Of a DNA stretch of 64,000 nt, positions 63,002 to 64,000 are shown one piece after another (position 1 is the first letter of the stretch; every line of letters starts with the position of its first letter). Source of the DNA: Aureimonas populi (GTDB taxonomy: Bacteria > Pseudomonadota > Alphaproteobacteria > Rhizobiales > Rhizobiaceae). Location: NCBI RefSeq assembly GCF_017815515.1, contig NZ_CP072611.1, forward strand, positions 558,001-622,000. The letters run 5' to 3'. A model generated the notes under the pieces. It ran no database searches. It was given only the letters and a program-made list of their open reading frames with translations, and was not told where the DNA came from. A program made the position numbers and the translations under genes.

Positions 63002-63838
63002 TCAAGCCATGGCCGCGGAGGCCTTGCGGTTTAACCTTGTCTTGTATGCAAAAGCCACGATGAACACGGCCGTCAGGATCAGGATGACGGTGGGCGCCGG
63101 GGCGCTGTCGAGGAAGAAGCTCGCATAGACGCCGGCAAACATCGAGGCGAGGCAGACCACGACCGAGATTGCAAGCATCTTGCCGAAGCTGCGCGTCACG
63201 AGAAACGCTATGGCACCCGGCGCGATGAGGAGTCCTACGGCCAGGATCAGACCCGTCGCGGACATGGTGGCGACGATGGCCAGCGACAGGATCGTCAGCA
63301 ATCCATAGTGCAGAAGCCCCACCGGCAGCCCCGAGGCACGCGCCTGTGCCGCATCGAAGGCATGCAGCATCAGGTCCTTCCATTTCAGCAGAAGCGCAAC
63401 GGTGACGAACAGGGCAATCAGCCCAGCGGTCCACAGATCCTCAGCCTGGACCCCCAGCATGTTGCCGAACAGGATATGGTCCAGATGCGCGTCCGAAGTG
63501 ATCGAGGTGTAGAGCACGATCCCCAGGCCGAACATGCCGGAGAAGACGACGCCCATGACGGTGTCGTGCTTCACACGGCTATTCTCGGCCAGGTATCCGG
63601 TGGCGACGGCGGTAAACATGCCAGCGGCGAACGCGCCGAGGATCAGCGGGAAGCCGAAGATGTAGGCCAGCACGATCCCCGGCAGCACGGCGTGCGTGAC
63701 CGCATCGCCCATCAGGGCCCATCCCTTGAGCACAAGGAAGCACGACAGCAGCGCCGTCGGCACGGCGACGATGGCCGCGATCAGAAACGCGTTCCGCATG
63801 AAGCCGAATTGGAACGGCAGAAGCAGCATGTCGATCAT
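63002..63838 (-). CDS. Metal ABC transporter permease (SitD/MntB/ZnuB type)
   Basis: A 278-residue ABC-3 permease with about eight membrane helices: FMRNAFLIAAIVAVPTALLSCFLVLKGWALMGDAVTHAVLPGIVLAY is the family signature, followed by GVVFSGMFGLGIVLYTSI and ILAVGLLIAPGAIAFLVTRSF. It serves Mn, Fe or Zn import; the metal is not readable. It overlaps the upstream permease gene by 4 nt. Confidence 0.93.
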   Translation of the reverse strand: MIDMLLLPFQFGFMRNAFLIAAIVAVPTALLSCFLVLKGWALMGDAVTHAVLPGIVLAYIFGFPLILGAFAAGMFTAVATGYLAENSRVKHDTVMGVVFSGMFGLGIVLYTSITSDAHLDHILFGNMLGVQAEDLWTAGLIALFVTVALLLKWKDLMLHAFDAAQARASGLPVGLLHYGLLTILSLAIVATMSATGLILAVGLLIAPGAIAFLVTRSFGKMLAISVVVCLASMFAGVYASFFLDSAPAPTVILILTAVFIVAFAYKTRLNRKASAAMA

Positions 63839-64000
63839 TGGACCATTCCTTCTTCGCGCAAGGCAGCGCGCGCCTTGGCGCGGGCGGCCAGAAGTCCATG
63901 TTTCGGCGCCCAGACGAAAGCCGCGAGGAAGATCAAGGTTTGCAGGCAGACGATGATGCCTCCGGTCGCGCCGTCGAGGAAATAGCTGGCATAGCCGCCC
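63835..64000 (-). CDS. Metal ABC transporter permease (SitC-like), C-terminal part
   Basis: The frame enters from the right edge: YASYFLDGATGGIIVCLQTL, then FLAAFVWAPKHGLLAARAKA and a short end. The same YASxFLD segment occurs in the neighbouring permease, so this is the paralogous partner. Only about 54 residues are in the window. Confidence 0.88.
   Translation of the reverse strand, partial: GGYASYFLDGATGGIIVCLQTLIFLAAFVWAPKHGLLAARAKARAALREEGMVQ

Overview
The window reads as alphaproteobacterial chromosome, most likely Hyphomicrobiales (Rhizobiales). The left half is GC-rich and carries the order hemY / mitofilin-like / hemD / hemC, divergent from tsaD-gpsA, then fdhF/ydeP-like, a cell-cycle-type response regulator, xth, lolA, ftsK, two tandem glnK-amtB pairs, tesB, a ubiH-like monooxygenase and a complete assimilatory sulfate cluster (DUF2849-cysI-DUF934-cysH-cysD-cysN). 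A perfect 16-bp parS palindrome lies between cysH and cysD. Genus cannot be fixed from the sequence alone.

Positions 1-32724 are core genome: haem synthesis, tRNA t6A modification, phospholipid precursor supply, envelope and chromosome-segregation genes, nitrogen sensing and transport, and reduction of sulfate to sulfide by the APS route. This part ends with tRNA-Gly(GCC) at 32597-32671 and a strong terminator.

From the tRNA onward the character changes to accessory DNA: lower GC, three kinds of insertion sequence, truncated genes and conjugation-gene debris. First comes a MarR regulator with a xanthine-dehydrogenase-type operon cut off by an IS3-family element (34445-35707). Next, two near-identical IS5-family copies in the same orientation (36631-37537 and 46439-47345) flank a LysR regulator and a tight seven-gene operon: two different ureohydrolases, a polar amino-acid-type ABC importer and a DUF1989 protein. 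This looks like import and breakdown of a guanidino compound. The right IS copy interrupts a multi-rhodanese gene. A two-gene unit with an IrrE-like fold lacking its HExxH motif follows, then a graveyard of fragments (traG, trbC, trbD, an ABC exporter, dnaE2).

Positions 52315-61436 hold the most unusual system, a peptide biosynthesis and export cluster. On the minus strand are an HlyD adaptor, a C39-peptidase ABC exporter, a LuxR-type response regulator, a hybrid histidine kinase, a graspetide-like precursor with two TTxxxxEE repeats behind a double-glycine leader, an ATP-grasp ligase and a further small double-glycine peptide. Divergently, on the plus strand, lie four more small genes whose products share the same leader pattern. 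The inferred logic is that two-component signalling switches on several leader peptides, the ATP-grasp enzyme crosslinks the TTxxxxEE peptide, and one C39-ABC/HlyD machine trims and exports all of them. A decayed IS256-family element closes the cluster, and the window ends inside a metal (Mn/Fe/Zn) ABC permease operon.
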